64,000 nucleotides of DNA from positions 310,001 through 374,000 of the forward strand of contig NZ_WXYO01000007.1 of the NCBI RefSeq assembly GCF_009901585.1, given 5' to 3'. This stretch comes from Poritiphilus flavus. GTDB taxonomy: Bacteria; Bacteroidota; Bacteroidia; Flavobacteriales; Flavobacteriaceae. The position numbers and the translations under genes were made by a program. Below, piece by piece: positions 37,700-45,325 of the stretch; the stretch's first letter is position 1, and the number at the start of each line of letters is the position of its first letter. The notes below the pieces were generated by a model. The model saw only the letters and a program-made list of their open reading frames with translations, was not told where the DNA came from and searched no databases.

Positions 37700-38572
37700 A
37701 TGAAAAACCACTGCTGCCTGATAGCGGCTGTTCTCTTTGTGGTCATGACCGGAAACGCCCAGATGGGTACGGTTACCAAAAGCAAGGTCTTAAGCGATTC
37801 CACCAGGTTAATGACCAGGATGATACTTCCTGAAAAGCCACTTAAGAAGAAACCCCCTGTACTGGTCATAGTCCACGGATCCGGAAACCAGGGAAGCTGG
37901 AATACCTATATCCCAATGATTAGCCGGTTTTCTGCCCAGGGTTTTGCTGTGGTGTTCTTTGACAAAAGGGGGACAGGAGATTCCGAAGGAGTATACGAAG
38001 AAGTCACTGCGGAAAACAGTGAGGATGTTTTTGAGCGGCTAAGTAATGATGTGGTATCTGTATCGGCCTGGGCAAAAAAGCAGGCCCGAATTGATACGGC
38101 AAGGGTTGGATTATTGGCTTACAGCGAAGGTGGTTGGGTGGCCCCGCTTGCCCTGAGCAAGTCTGACGACCTAAAATTCGCTGCTATACTTTCAGGGCCT
38201 TTATGCACGGTAGGACAGGAGTTGTTGTTTACCGAATTACAGCAAAAAGCTGAAGAAGTTCCGGAGATCACTCTGGATTCAATTTACAAGAGCTTAGCGG
38301 ATTTTACCGGGAAAGCCGGTTTTGATTCCAGACCCCTGGTAGAAAGCATGGAAACACCCGGTTTTTGGCTGTTTGGAGGAAAAGACCAGAGCATGGCGGT
38401 TGATTTTAGCAAAGCCCAGTTAGCTGAGCTTATGAAAAAGTCGCCGGAGATCCCTATCCGGTTCAAAGTATACCCAAATGCCAATCACAGCCTATACGAT
38501 GCGGAAACCAAGGAACGCATGCCTTATGCCGAAGACATCCGGGATTGGGTTTTGGAGTGCATGTATGAGTAG
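37700..38572 (+). CDS. Secreted alpha/beta hydrolase
   Basis: A 290-residue exported hydrolase (signal peptide ends GNAQ). It has the oxyanion-hole segment VIVHGSGNQGS (57-67), FDKRGTGDSEG, a nucleophile elbow AYSEGG with Ser142, an acidic residue after LFGGKD and the catalytic His in NANHSLY. The motif set matches acyl-peptidase/esterase-type serine hydrolases. Substrate unknown. The stop codon lies five bases before the first octamer array. Confidence 0.85.
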   Translation: MKNHCCLIAAVLFVVMTGNAQMGTVTKSKVLSDSTRLMTRMILPEKPLKKKPPVLVIVHGSGNQGSWNTYIPMISRFSAQGFAVVFFDKRGTGDSEGVYEEVTAENSEDVFERLSNDVVSVSAWAKKQARIDTARVGLLAYSEGGWVAPLALSKSDDLKFAAILSGPLCTVGQELLFTELQQKAEEVPEITLDSIYKSLADFTGKAGFDSRPLVESMETPGFWLFGGKDQSMAVDFSKAQLAELMKKSPEIPIRFKVYPNANHSLYDAETKERMPYAEDIRDWVLECMYE

Positions 38573-38576
38573 GAGA

Positions 38577-38629
38577 ATTGTAAAGTTGTGAAACTGTAAA
38601 ACTGTGAAATTGTGAAACTGTGAAATTGA
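38577..38629. repeat. Octamer-periodic array (CTGTGAAA type)
   Basis: About six degenerate units of period 8 with consensus TGTGAAAC/TGTGAAAT directly after the hydrolase stop. The units are the reverse complement of the TTTCACAA units in arrays at 42316-42414 and 43195-43244. Confidence 0.75.
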
Positions 38630-38740
38630 TGTTTAGCAGGCTGTATAGTTGCAGTTAGACAACACAAATTCTGCCACAAAAGATGTCCTTATTCCCACCA
38701 TTTATACATAACTCCGTCTAATACTTCGAATTCACCCAAT

Positions 38741-38799
38741 TTTATTGTAACTTTTTTCTGTAAAAGTTGTGAACCCTTCCCCCTGGACATTTATGTCCA
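38741..38799 (+). promoter_or_regulatory. Promoter element and palindrome of the first TIR gene
   Basis: The stretch TTTATTGTAACTTTTTTCTG at 38741-38760 closely matches 44219-44238 upstream of the other TIR gene. TAACTTTT inside it resembles a -7 box. A perfect inverted repeat TGGACAT/ATGTCCA with a two-base centre follows at 38784-38799, 13 bases before the ATG, placed to block transcription or early translation. Confidence 0.5.
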
Positions 38800-38812
38800 A
38801 AAATCAATTCTT

Positions 38813-39715
38813 ATGGCTAAGGAAAAGATATTTATTAGCTATTCCCGCGATGATCTTGAATTTGTAACCCGGCTCGTAAACGGGCTTCGGAATAAGGGGA
38901 AGCACGTATGGTTCGATAGCCAGATCCGTTCGGGGAGTCAGTGGGACCGAACTATTGAAAAGGAAATCAGGGACTGCGACATATTGATCACGGTGATGTC
39001 CGAAACCTCTGTAGATTCGCCCAATGTGATGGACGAAGTTTCTCTGGCCATAGATCTGAATAAGAGGATTATCCCCGTGCTGATGCGGGAGTGCGATATT
39101 CCCATGCGCCTGAGGCGTTATCAATATGTGGATTTCACTCAGGGAGTGCAATGGGGTTTCAACAGACTGCTTGATGATATTGATCATCCTGATAAATTTG
39201 ATCAGAACAGGCATCATCGTATAAAAAGGAAACCGAAGAAGAAGTCTAACAACCTGGTTTTGTTTCTATTAGGAGGCTTAGTTTCTATTGTTGCTTTTAT
39301 TCTCTTAGTAGGCATATTCTATAATGAAGATGAGGATCCTATCGATCCAGGGGAAATAAAATCGAACATTATCCAAACAGAAGACCCTTTAACTCCCTAT
39401 AAAAACAATGTGGAGCCGGTACACAACAATCCGGGGCCATCAACGCCGGATCCTTATGAAGAACCGGTAAATGAGACCAGAACGGGATATGTGCTGTATT
39501 CAAATCCTTTTGGACAGGTGTTCTTTAATAAAGCGGAGGGTGGATATCCCTATGTGGGCGACATTCTATATGTGATGGCAGACAGGTATGTCTACAACCA
39601 GAATCTGATGCAAACAGGAGATATCATTTACCAGGGAGAACAGGTGGAAGTCCTGCAGATCATGCCGGTTACGGCTGATGGCTATTATTACCTCAAGGTC
39701 CGTTATATCTATTAG
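38813..39715 (+). CDS. TIR domain protein with transmembrane helix and extracytoplasmic C-terminus
   Basis: 300 residues. TIR domain at 1-125: FISYSR (box 1), WFDSQIRSGSQW, and NVMDEVSLAI with Glu75 at the place of the catalytic Glu of NAD-cleaving TIR domains. A basic stretch KRKPKKK precedes one helix (147-170); the acidic linker and the C-terminal 75-residue beta-rich unit (GYVLYSNPFGQVFF, YYYLKVRYIY) then lie outside the membrane. It is a paralogue of the protein at 44272 (67 of the first 109 positions identical by hand count). TIR proteins of bacteria act in NAD depletion or signalling; an anchored form could respond to envelope stress or infection (inference). Confidence 0.85.
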   Translation: MAKEKIFISYSRDDLEFVTRLVNGLRNKGKHVWFDSQIRSGSQWDRTIEKEIRDCDILITVMSETSVDSPNVMDEVSLAIDLNKRIIPVLMRECDIPMRLRRYQYVDFTQGVQWGFNRLLDDIDHPDKFDQNRHHRIKRKPKKKSNNLVLFLLGGLVSIVAFILLVGIFYNEDEDPIDPGEIKSNIIQTEDPLTPYKNNVEPVHNNPGPSTPDPYEEPVNETRTGYVLYSNPFGQVFFNKAEGGYPYVGDILYVMADRYVYNQNLMQTGDIIYQGEQVEVLQIMPVTADGYYYLKVRYIY

Positions 39716-39906
39716 GCAGTACCTGCCAGATAAGTCAAAAGGTCGTACACCAGAAATGCAGGCCATACCAGGGCTTTCAGGAATCCGAGGAATCCATTCC
39801 AAAAGCCATCCGCAATTTGAATGTAGTAGACCGCTGCACCGATAAAACCAAAAAAATAAAGCATGCTGGAACCGTTGGAGCCCTTGTATTTTTTAGAACC
39901 TTCCAT
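39712..39906 (-). CDS. Small conserved membrane protein
   Basis: A 64-residue protein with two hydrophobic stretches (MLYFFGFIGAAVYYI and GFLGFLKALVWPAFLVYDLL). The sequence GSNGSS followed by this first helix is a widespread pattern among small bacterial membrane proteins of unknown function. It overlaps the end of the TIR gene by four bases on the opposite strand. Real on the basis of pattern and length; role unknown. Confidence 0.7.
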   Translation of the reverse strand: MEGSKKYKGSNGSSMLYFFGFIGAAVYYIQIADGFWNGFLGFLKALVWPAFLVYDLLTYLAGTA

Positions 39907-40068
39907 GTGTAGTTGTTTAATGCGCTAATTTGGATTAACGGAAGTAATCCTGAAATGATTTTTATCAGGACACCCAAAGGAATCTCATCGAGAATCTGAG
40001 AATCTGAACGGGAATAGGGGAGGGAAGCTGGTAAAAGAAAGTATTTTTGACTTAGAACGCTTAGGATC

Positions 40069-40410
40069 ATGAAAAAATTAACCCGCCATTTGCTCTGTGG
40101 CGCTTTTTTTCTGTGCGCCGCAACCTTATCTGCACAGCAAACCCCTCAGAAAGATGCTTTGAAAAAGGCAGAAGAGGAGGCTGGCCCATTGGTATTTAAG
40201 TTTGAACCGGGATTGATAGCCGACAAAGAAGCCAGAAGGATGGCCATACTTCAGAAGAAGGCTATTATAGATACCCTTGACATTTCGGAGAGTAAACGAT
40301 TAAAGCTTCTTAAAGACCTGTACCAGGGCAAAGAATCTAAACGGTTGCAAAAATATCTCCTGGCCGATAACGCATACGAGGAAGCTGAATACCAGGACCC
40401 CGAGAAGTAG
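40069..40410 (+). CDS. Small secreted protein, paralogue of the 7189 gene
   Basis: A 113-residue exported protein (signal peptide ends LSAQQ). The mature part is charged and helical and contains IIDTLDISESKRLKLLKDLY, nearly the same as the core of the protein at 7189-7545. The region before the core (RMAILQKKA against RLATIKKRR) is also alignable. The two genes are 33 kb apart, so this is a dispersed paralogue pair rather than a tandem duplication. Function unknown. Confidence 0.75.
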   Translation: MKKLTRHLLCGAFFLCAATLSAQQTPQKDALKKAEEEAGPLVFKFEPGLIADKEARRMAILQKKAIIDTLDISESKRLKLLKDLYQGKESKRLQKYLLADNAYEEAEYQDPEK

Positions 40411-40501
40411 CATCAAGGGCTTTTTTATCAAAATTTTACCACATTTTAGTTAAAATTATGACTATCTTAAGTCTACTTAAATAGTTATAAAATACTGTGC
40501 T

Positions 40502-41065
40502 ATGAAGCTTTTGAAAATCGTTGTGGTAGCAGCACTAATTGGCTGTTTTATAGGATGTGGGTCCGGTAAGTCGACAACCTTTGAGGATATAGACAATCTG
40601 GAAAATATGGTCTATTCCAAGGCCTTTACCATAGAGGCGGAATGGGCGATCCCTATGACTACCGGGAGTTTAACCACAATTGCCGGCAGTGGCCTTCTAC
40701 CCATTGGAAGCACCATAAACCGAATAAATATACAAGGGCAATACAACCATCTTACGGTTAAAGGGGATAGTGTTTCCGCTTATTTACCCTATTACGGAGA
40801 ACGACAAATGGGAGGGGGGTACAACTCCGCACAGGGGGTTCAGTTTAACGGCCTGGCCAAGGACTATAGCGTTGTAAAGAACGAGAAAAAGAATAGTCAA
40901 ACCGTAAGCTTTCAGGTGAACAACAAAACGGAAACCTACCAGGTAACCGCCACGCTATACCCGAATCGCGTCGGCCAAATATTGGTAAACAGCTCCCAAC
41001 GCTTCGCCATCCGTTATGAAGGTACGATTACTGAGATAAAGGAAGAAGGGGAGGAGATTCAGTAA
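40502..41065 (+). CDS. DUF4251 family lipoprotein
   Basis: A 187-residue lipoprotein (lipobox CFIGCGSG). The body has the DUF4251 pattern: FTIEAEWAIPMTTGSL near the start, INIQGQYNHLTVKGDSVSAYLPYYGE, and a closing RFAIRYEGTIT. The family is restricted to Bacteroidota and is of unknown function, probably lying in the periplasm. The TAA stop is contributed by the first unit of the heptamer array that follows. Confidence 0.85.
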   Translation: MKLLKIVVVAALIGCFIGCGSGKSTTFEDIDNLENMVYSKAFTIEAEWAIPMTTGSLTTIAGSGLLPIGSTINRINIQGQYNHLTVKGDSVSAYLPYYGERQMGGGYNSAQGVQFNGLAKDYSVVKNEKKNSQTVSFQVNNKTETYQVTATLYPNRVGQILVNSSQRFAIRYEGTITEIKEEGEEIQ

Positions 41066-41179
41066 ACAGTTTGCAGTAATCAGTGAACAGTCCTCCTTCG
41101 CTAAAGCTTTGGCGGGTAACATCAGTTGGCAGTTGGCCGTTCGCAGTGGGCAGTCCTCCTTCGCCAAGGCTACGGAGGA
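41060..41179. repeat. Heptamer arrays (CAGTNNN) with two quasi-palindromes
   Basis: Units of exactly seven bases beginning CAGT run at 41060-41092 and 41123-41157. Between and after them lie two copies (41091-41116, 41154-41179) of a 26-base quasi-palindrome of the form TCCTCC-ttc-GC-TAAA-GC-ttc-GGAGGA; the second copy has intact outer arms. The array starts inside the stop codon region of the DUF4251 gene. Confidence 0.8.
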
Positions 41180-41226
41180 TGAGATCAGTGAACAGTCCCA
41201 TAACTGCCTGGAGTGATCCGCTCACT

Positions 41227-41420
41227 GTCTAATTATCCAATTGTCTAACCATCTATCGATCTAACCGTCTAACCGTCAAACCGTCTAACCATCCAATCGT
41301 CCAACAATCCAACGGTCTAACAGTCTAACCTTCTAACCATCTAATCGTCCAACAATCCAACCATCCAATTCCTCAATTTTACGATTCCTCAGTTTCACAT
41401 TTCCACATTTCCACATTCTT
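41227..41420. repeat. Octamer-periodic array (TCTAACCN type)
   Basis: About 24 units of period 8, grading from TCTAACC-type through TCCAATC-type to TTTCACAT/TCCACATT-type. Positions one, two, four and five of the unit are the most constant. The + strand is strikingly poor in G. Confidence 0.8.
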
Positions 41421-41516
41421 CCCAATTTCTGTAACAATTCCTCAGGCAACCCGTCTATTAATTATAGCGTCTTATAATTAGGGGGTTATTCATTGATCAA
41501 TCAAAACAAGCAGAAA

Positions 41517-42101
41517 ATGAAAAAGCTAGTAGTACTATTCGCAGTAGGGTTTCTTACCGCCGGCGCAGCCATGGCCCAAAAGAAACAGGTATTTAAGTTC
41601 GATTCTTTTGAGAACGTAGACCTGGATGGCAACATCCGCATTTTCTTAGAACAGGGGAGAGAAGCCGAAGTAGAGATCGAAGCCAAAAGGGAAAGTCATC
41701 TGGATGAATACAAGGTAGAGGTTCGAGGGAATACCTTGTATGTTCAGCATTACGAGCCCGACCGTTTCCGTTCCGCGCCCAAGATCCATGTGTATCTAAA
41801 ACATCCCGGAATACGCGAAATGGATGTTGATGGCCTCATTTACATTTACAGCAACGACACTGTAGAAAGCGAATCCCTACGAATTAAAGGTGACGGCCTT
41901 ATCCGCGGAGACATCGTGGTGAATGTGGGTTACCTGAGAGTTGCCCTGGACGGACTTTGCACCATGACAATCTCTGGCCAGGCAGATGAAACAGACCTGA
42001 GGCTGGATGGAATGGGCAAGATCCGAGCCCAGGATCTGGATACCCGGGTCATCAGCAAATCCGCAGACGGACTGGCGAGTATTCGTGTAGGAGGGCGTTG
42101 A
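41517..42101 (+). CDS. DUF2807 (head GIN domain) protein, secreted
   Basis: 194 residues from the ATG at 41517, which starts a clean signal peptide (KKLVVLFAVGFLTAGAAMAQ); an in-frame TTG eight codons upstream is less likely. The mature chain is a repetitive beta-structure typical of the putative auto-transporter adhesin head GIN domain: FDSFENVDLDGNIRIFLEQG, a central PKIHVYLKHPGIREMDVDG and ADETDLRLDGMGKIRAQDL. The family is abundant in Bacteroidota; function is unproven. A heptamer array begins at the base after its stop. Confidence 0.85.
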   Translation: MKKLVVLFAVGFLTAGAAMAQKKQVFKFDSFENVDLDGNIRIFLEQGREAEVEIEAKRESHLDEYKVEVRGNTLYVQHYEPDRFRSAPKIHVYLKHPGIREMDVDGLIYIYSNDTVESESLRIKGDGLIRGDIVVNVGYLRVALDGLCTMTISGQADETDLRLDGMGKIRAQDLDTRVISKSADGLASIRVGGR

Positions 42102-42136
42102 CAGTGGGCAGTTTGCAGTGAACAGTAAACAGTTCC
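42102..42136. repeat. Heptamer array (CAGTNNN)
   Basis: Five consecutive seven-base units (CAGTGGG, CAGTTTG, CAGTGAA, CAGTAAA, CAGTTCC) begin at the base following the DUF2807 stop codon. A degenerate version of the quasi-palindrome follows (CCCTTTCGCTAGAGCTTC at about 42135). Confidence 0.8.
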
Positions 42137-42315
42137 CTTTCGCTAGAGCTTCAGAAGATGAAATAAGTGGCAGTCATTGGGATCGAACGTCCGACGGTCT
42201 ACTACGTAGGAAATGGGATTCGAAAACTATGTCAGTTCGAGCGCAGTCGAGAACTTATTTAGGACAGTTAAAAGCGCCGATAAATATCGGGAGTAATCAG
42301 TGAACAGTTCACTAT

Positions 42316-42414
42316 TTAATTATCCAATTGTCTAACCGTCTATCGATCTAACAGTCGAACCGTCCTATTCCTCAATTCCTCAATTTTACGATTTCACAAT
42401 TTTACAATTTCACT
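42316..42414. repeat. Octamer-periodic array
   Basis: Period-8 units run from TCTAACC-type to TTTCACAA/TTTTACAA-type and end directly at the stop codon of the P-loop gene on the other strand. Confidence 0.75.
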
Positions 42415-42927
42415 TTAAGAACGGTTAAGAATTAGGTCAAGCTCCTGAATCAGCTCCCTTTCACTTGTATCTTCATTGACAAGTGTATGATCTGTAGGGA
42501 TCGCCCTCTCGCGAACCAGAGTATTGATCTTTTGAATATCAGTTTCACTTACGGGAATATGGATTGAGCTATCTCTTGCCTGGATACGCTGTAAACAAAG
42601 AGTGTCCGAGGCCTTTATTCCAATAGTTATCACCTTAAAGCTTTGCTTTAAGCTGTTATACATGGCATCAAAATGGGAGGAGAGGCCGGTTGATTCAAAA
42701 CAGACTTGATTATGTTTCTCTAGTTCAACTCTGATACCATTTTCAATAGTGCTAAAAACCTCTGAGAGGTATTCTTCAGTATAACCGCCATCCGGCTTTG
42801 GAATTTCCCTGGCCCAGTCTTCTACCCGGATAAACGGAATGCCAAAATGTTGGTCTAACAAATCTCCGATATAAGATTTACCGCTTCCTTTAGGACCAAT
42901 GAGGAGATATATACGCTTCGGTTGCAT
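42415..42927 (-). CDS. P-loop NTPase, kinase-like
   Basis: A 170-residue cytoplasmic protein with a Walker A motif GPKGSGKS (residues 11-18), a Walker-B-like VCFESTG and an arginine-rich lid region (QRIQARDSS), the layout of small nucleoside/metabolite kinases (AAA_33 or shikimate-kinase-like). The substrate cannot be told. It is the only gene between the repeat arrays and is on the minus strand. Array DNA touches its stop codon, while its upstream side opens into the large repeat region. Confidence 0.75.
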   Translation of the reverse strand: MQPKRIYLLIGPKGSGKSYIGDLLDQHFGIPFIRVEDWAREIPKPDGGYTEEYLSEVFSTIENGIRVELEKHNQVCFESTGLSSHFDAMYNSLKQSFKVITIGIKASDTLCLQRIQARDSSIHIPVSETDIQKINTLVRERAIPTDHTLVNEDTSERELIQELDLILNRS

Positions 42928-42965
42928 TATGCAACGAAGATACGAAGAGATGTATCAGTGGGCAG

Positions 42966-42991
42966 TCCTCCTTCGCTAAAGCTTCGGCGGA
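42966..42991. repeat. Quasi-palindromic 26-mer
   Basis: One copy of the TCCTCC...GGCGGA element, preceded by GGCAG. Another copy begins 42 bases later at 43008 and a third at 43376. Confidence 0.7.
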
Positions 42992-43001
42992 TGAGATCAG
43001 T

Positions 43002-43331
43002 AGGCAGTCCTCCTTCGCTAAAGCTTCGGCGGATAAAATCAGTTGACAATAGGCAGTCCTACAAATAGTTGATGGTTGATAGTTGATTGTTGATGGCCAA
43101 TGTATAGTGCAAAGTTTGGAGCTTAAGGCGATATACGATATACAATATTGGATATACGATATAGACCATTAATAGTATTGATCGAACAATTCGATAAACC
43201 GTCCAACCATCCAATTCCTCAATTTCACAATTTCACAATTTTACATCGCGGCATTCTTAATTGTACTTCTCTGCTTTGATATTGCAGTGCCATCGGTTAA
43301 CTTATAACTGGGGTGGGGTTAGGACCCCAGG
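43002..43331. repeat. Tandem duplication, copy A (about 330 bp)
   Basis: Contains in order: a quasi-palindrome (43008-43033), CAGT units, a GTTGATN heptamer array, a GATATACGATATAC-rich palindromic stretch, an octamer array (about 43195-43244), and an end reading GGTGGGGTTAGGACCC. The same order recurs in copy B with mostly point differences. Confidence 0.85.
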
Positions 43332-43370
43332 AAAATTGGGGAACCAATTTTCAGTAAACAGTGAACAGTT

Positions 43371-43695
43371 GGCAGTCCTCCTTCGCTAAAGCTTCGGAGG
43401 ATAAAATCAGTTGGCAGTAGGCAGTCCTACAAATAGTTGATGGTTGATAGTTGATTGTTGATAGCCAATGAATAAAGCAAGGGATAAAGCTTAAGGCGAT
43501 ATACGATATACAATATTGGATATACGATATAGGCCATTAATAGTATTGATCGAACAATTCGAGAAATCGTCCATCATCCAACTCCTCAATTCCTCAACTT
43601 TACGATTTTACATCGCGGCATTCTTCACTGAACTTCTCTGCTTTGATATTGAAGTACTATCGGTTAACTTGAAATTGGGGTGGGGTTAGGACCCT
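43371..43695. repeat. Tandem duplication, copy B (about 325 bp)
   Basis: Repeats copy A in the same orientation. Long identical blocks include AGTCCTACAAATAGTTGATG, TTAAGGCGATATACGATATA and TAATAGTATTGATCGAACAA. The octamer-array segment is the most diverged part. The two copies are separated by 39 bases. Confidence 0.85.
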
Positions 43696-43761
43696 GGATT
43701 CAGTGAGCAGTAGGCAGTTGGCAGTGGGCAGGCCAATGACTGCAGGTAGTGAATCGTTCAA

Positions 43762-43921
43762 TGTCTAATTATCCTATTGTCTGTCCGTCTATCGATCTAA
43801 CAGTCCAACCATCTAACTATCTTATGATCCAACCATCTAATAGTCTAACGATCCAATTTTTCAACTGTCTAACCGTCTAATAATCTAACCATCCAACTGT
43901 CTAACAATCTAACCATCCAAA
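43762..43921. repeat. Octamer-periodic array (TCTAACNN type)
   Basis: Twenty consecutive period-8 units, for example TCTAACAG, TCCAACCA, TCTAACTA, TCCAACTG, TCTAACAA. The phase stays in register across the whole array. Confidence 0.85.
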
Positions 43922-44218
43922 CAAGTAGAAAAAATGGAACGCCTCCAAGCGGTAATTGAACCACAGGGTAACTAACTAAACCGAAAACTCTTCATAGCAA
44001 TCTTATTCGCCACAAAGATCAACACCTTTTGCCTGAAGAACGTTCCATATGTCGAACTTGCATCCAATGGCATTTCATTTTGTTTAACGAAATACCCATT
44101 TTCTTAGACAAAGATAGTTCATGTTGCATTTGGTTGCGAGGGAAATAGGAATTTGGGAATACTTTAACAAGATCGGGTCTTGTAATTAAGGGATATTGAG
44201 CATGCGATGCTCCGGTTT
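43922..44218. other. Intergenic region upstream of the second TIR gene
   Basis: About 300 bases with no plausible gene. The DNA leaves the octamer array and is ordinary AT-rich sequence. A short inverted repeat AGCAT/ATGCT lies at about 44200-44212, just before the promoter-like element. Confidence 0.4.
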
Positions 44219-44238
44219 TTTATCGTAACTTCTTCCTG
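44219..44238 (+). promoter_or_regulatory. Promoter-like element shared with the first TIR gene
   Basis: TTTATCGTAACTTCTTCCTG matches 17 of 20 bases of 38741-38760. It lies 33 bases before the TIR ATG. The internal TAACTTCT is a weak -7-like match. Confidence 0.5.
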
Positions 44239-44271
44239 ATAAGTAGGTTAGAATAACACCAAGATCTGGGG

Positions 44272-45300
44272 ATGGCAGAAAACCAACTTTTTATAAGTTA
44301 TTCCAGGGCAAACATCGATTTCGTTACCGACCTGGTAAACCGGTTAAAAGAGCAGGGGGTATCGGTTTGGTTTGACAGGGATATCCCAAGCGGGAGTCAT
44401 TGGGATAATACCATTGAAAAAGAAATAAAAGCCGCAGATACCTTAGTGATCGTCTTGTCTAAAACCTCGGTAGCCTCCCAGAACGTCTTAGACGAGGCAT
44501 CATATGCCATCCGCCTCAATAAACGGATCATTCCCATACAAATAGAAGAGTGCGAAATACCCATGCGCCTGGCTCGGTACCAATTCATTGATTTTACGAA
44601 AGATAGAGAGGCTGCATTTGAACGACTGATTGCGGATCTGGGTTATAAGAGCGCGGAAAGCCCTAAAACAGCACCACAGCAGCCAAAAGAGGAGGTAAAT
44701 CAACCGATCTATGTAGACGATAATCCTAAAAAGGAAGACAAAAAAGGCTTTCTAAGGTATGCTTTACTTACTGCCTTTGTGATAGCATTAGTAATTATCG
44801 CCTTTTTCCTTGTACGATCCGGAGATGGGCGGGAAGCTATTCCGGCAGCTGTTGCAACAGCGCGAGAGGTAGACCCTCAGTGGGATTCCGCAAATAAGAA
44901 AGCTTCTGTAGAATCTTTTAGCAACTACATTAGAAGGAAGGGCAAAGAAGCCCCATATTATAAGGAGGCGCTACAAAAGATAGACAGCCTGCTTCCGGAT
45001 TTTGTCCTGGTACAATACAGGAACAACCAGGACCAACTGCAGTTTCATAAGTATTTAGCCTTTAACGAGGATGGCAGCCCGCAGAAGCAAACTGCGGTAT
45101 ATTCCAGGCCAAAGCCCGGGGATCTCTTGATCGCCACCTGGGATCTTACCATTTATTACGATGAGGATGCATTTACAGAGGAGATCCGCGGTTGGGTAAT
45201 ACGTGGAGGAGACAAGGTTCGTGTGCTTGAGGTACAACCAAAAGTATCTGGCGGGAATGCCATATTTATGCGGGTAAGGTGCAAGAAGTTCAAAGACTAG
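44272..45300 (+). CDS. TIR domain protein with transmembrane helix (paralogue)
   Basis: 342 residues. TIR domain at 1-125 with FISYSR, VWFDRDIPSGSHW and NVLDEASYAI (Glu75 conserved). A Pro/Gln/Lys-rich linker is followed by one transmembrane helix (161-182). The outer region has an extra helical segment (about 195-240) and then a beta-rich unit ending KVRVLEVQPKVSGGNAIFMRVR, which aligns with the C-terminus of the paralogue at 38813. The shared architecture and promoter suggest two versions of one membrane sensor differing in the outer domain. NADase activity is plausible but not demonstrated. Confidence 0.85.
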   Translation: MAENQLFISYSRANIDFVTDLVNRLKEQGVSVWFDRDIPSGSHWDNTIEKEIKAADTLVIVLSKTSVASQNVLDEASYAIRLNKRIIPIQIEECEIPMRLARYQFIDFTKDREAAFERLIADLGYKSAESPKTAPQQPKEEVNQPIYVDDNPKKEDKKGFLRYALLTAFVIALVIIAFFLVRSGDGREAIPAAVATAREVDPQWDSANKKASVESFSNYIRRKGKEAPYYKEALQKIDSLLPDFVLVQYRNNQDQLQFHKYLAFNEDGSPQKQTAVYSRPKPGDLLIATWDLTIYYDEDAFTEEIRGWVIRGGDKVRVLEVQPKVSGGNAIFMRVRCKKFKD

Positions 45301-45325
45301 GGGAAAACCCAAAATATGCTATTTG

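Noticed and set aside
41028-41225. Short minus-strand frames rich in repeated residues across the CAGT arrays
   Set aside because: Produced by translation of period-7 repeats; no known protein pattern.
42118-42303. 61-codon frame after the DUF2807 gene
   Set aside because: Starts in a heptamer array and runs through a degenerate quasi-palindrome; not protein-like.
41227-43921. Possible CRISPR array
   Set aside because: Units are 7 or 8 bases without conserved repeats of 25-40 bases, without unique spacers of constant length, and no cas genes are present.
38813-45300. Thoeris or CBASS system built on the TIR genes
   Set aside because: No ThsA-like SIR2/SLOG effector and no cyclase gene lie nearby; both TIR proteins are membrane anchored.
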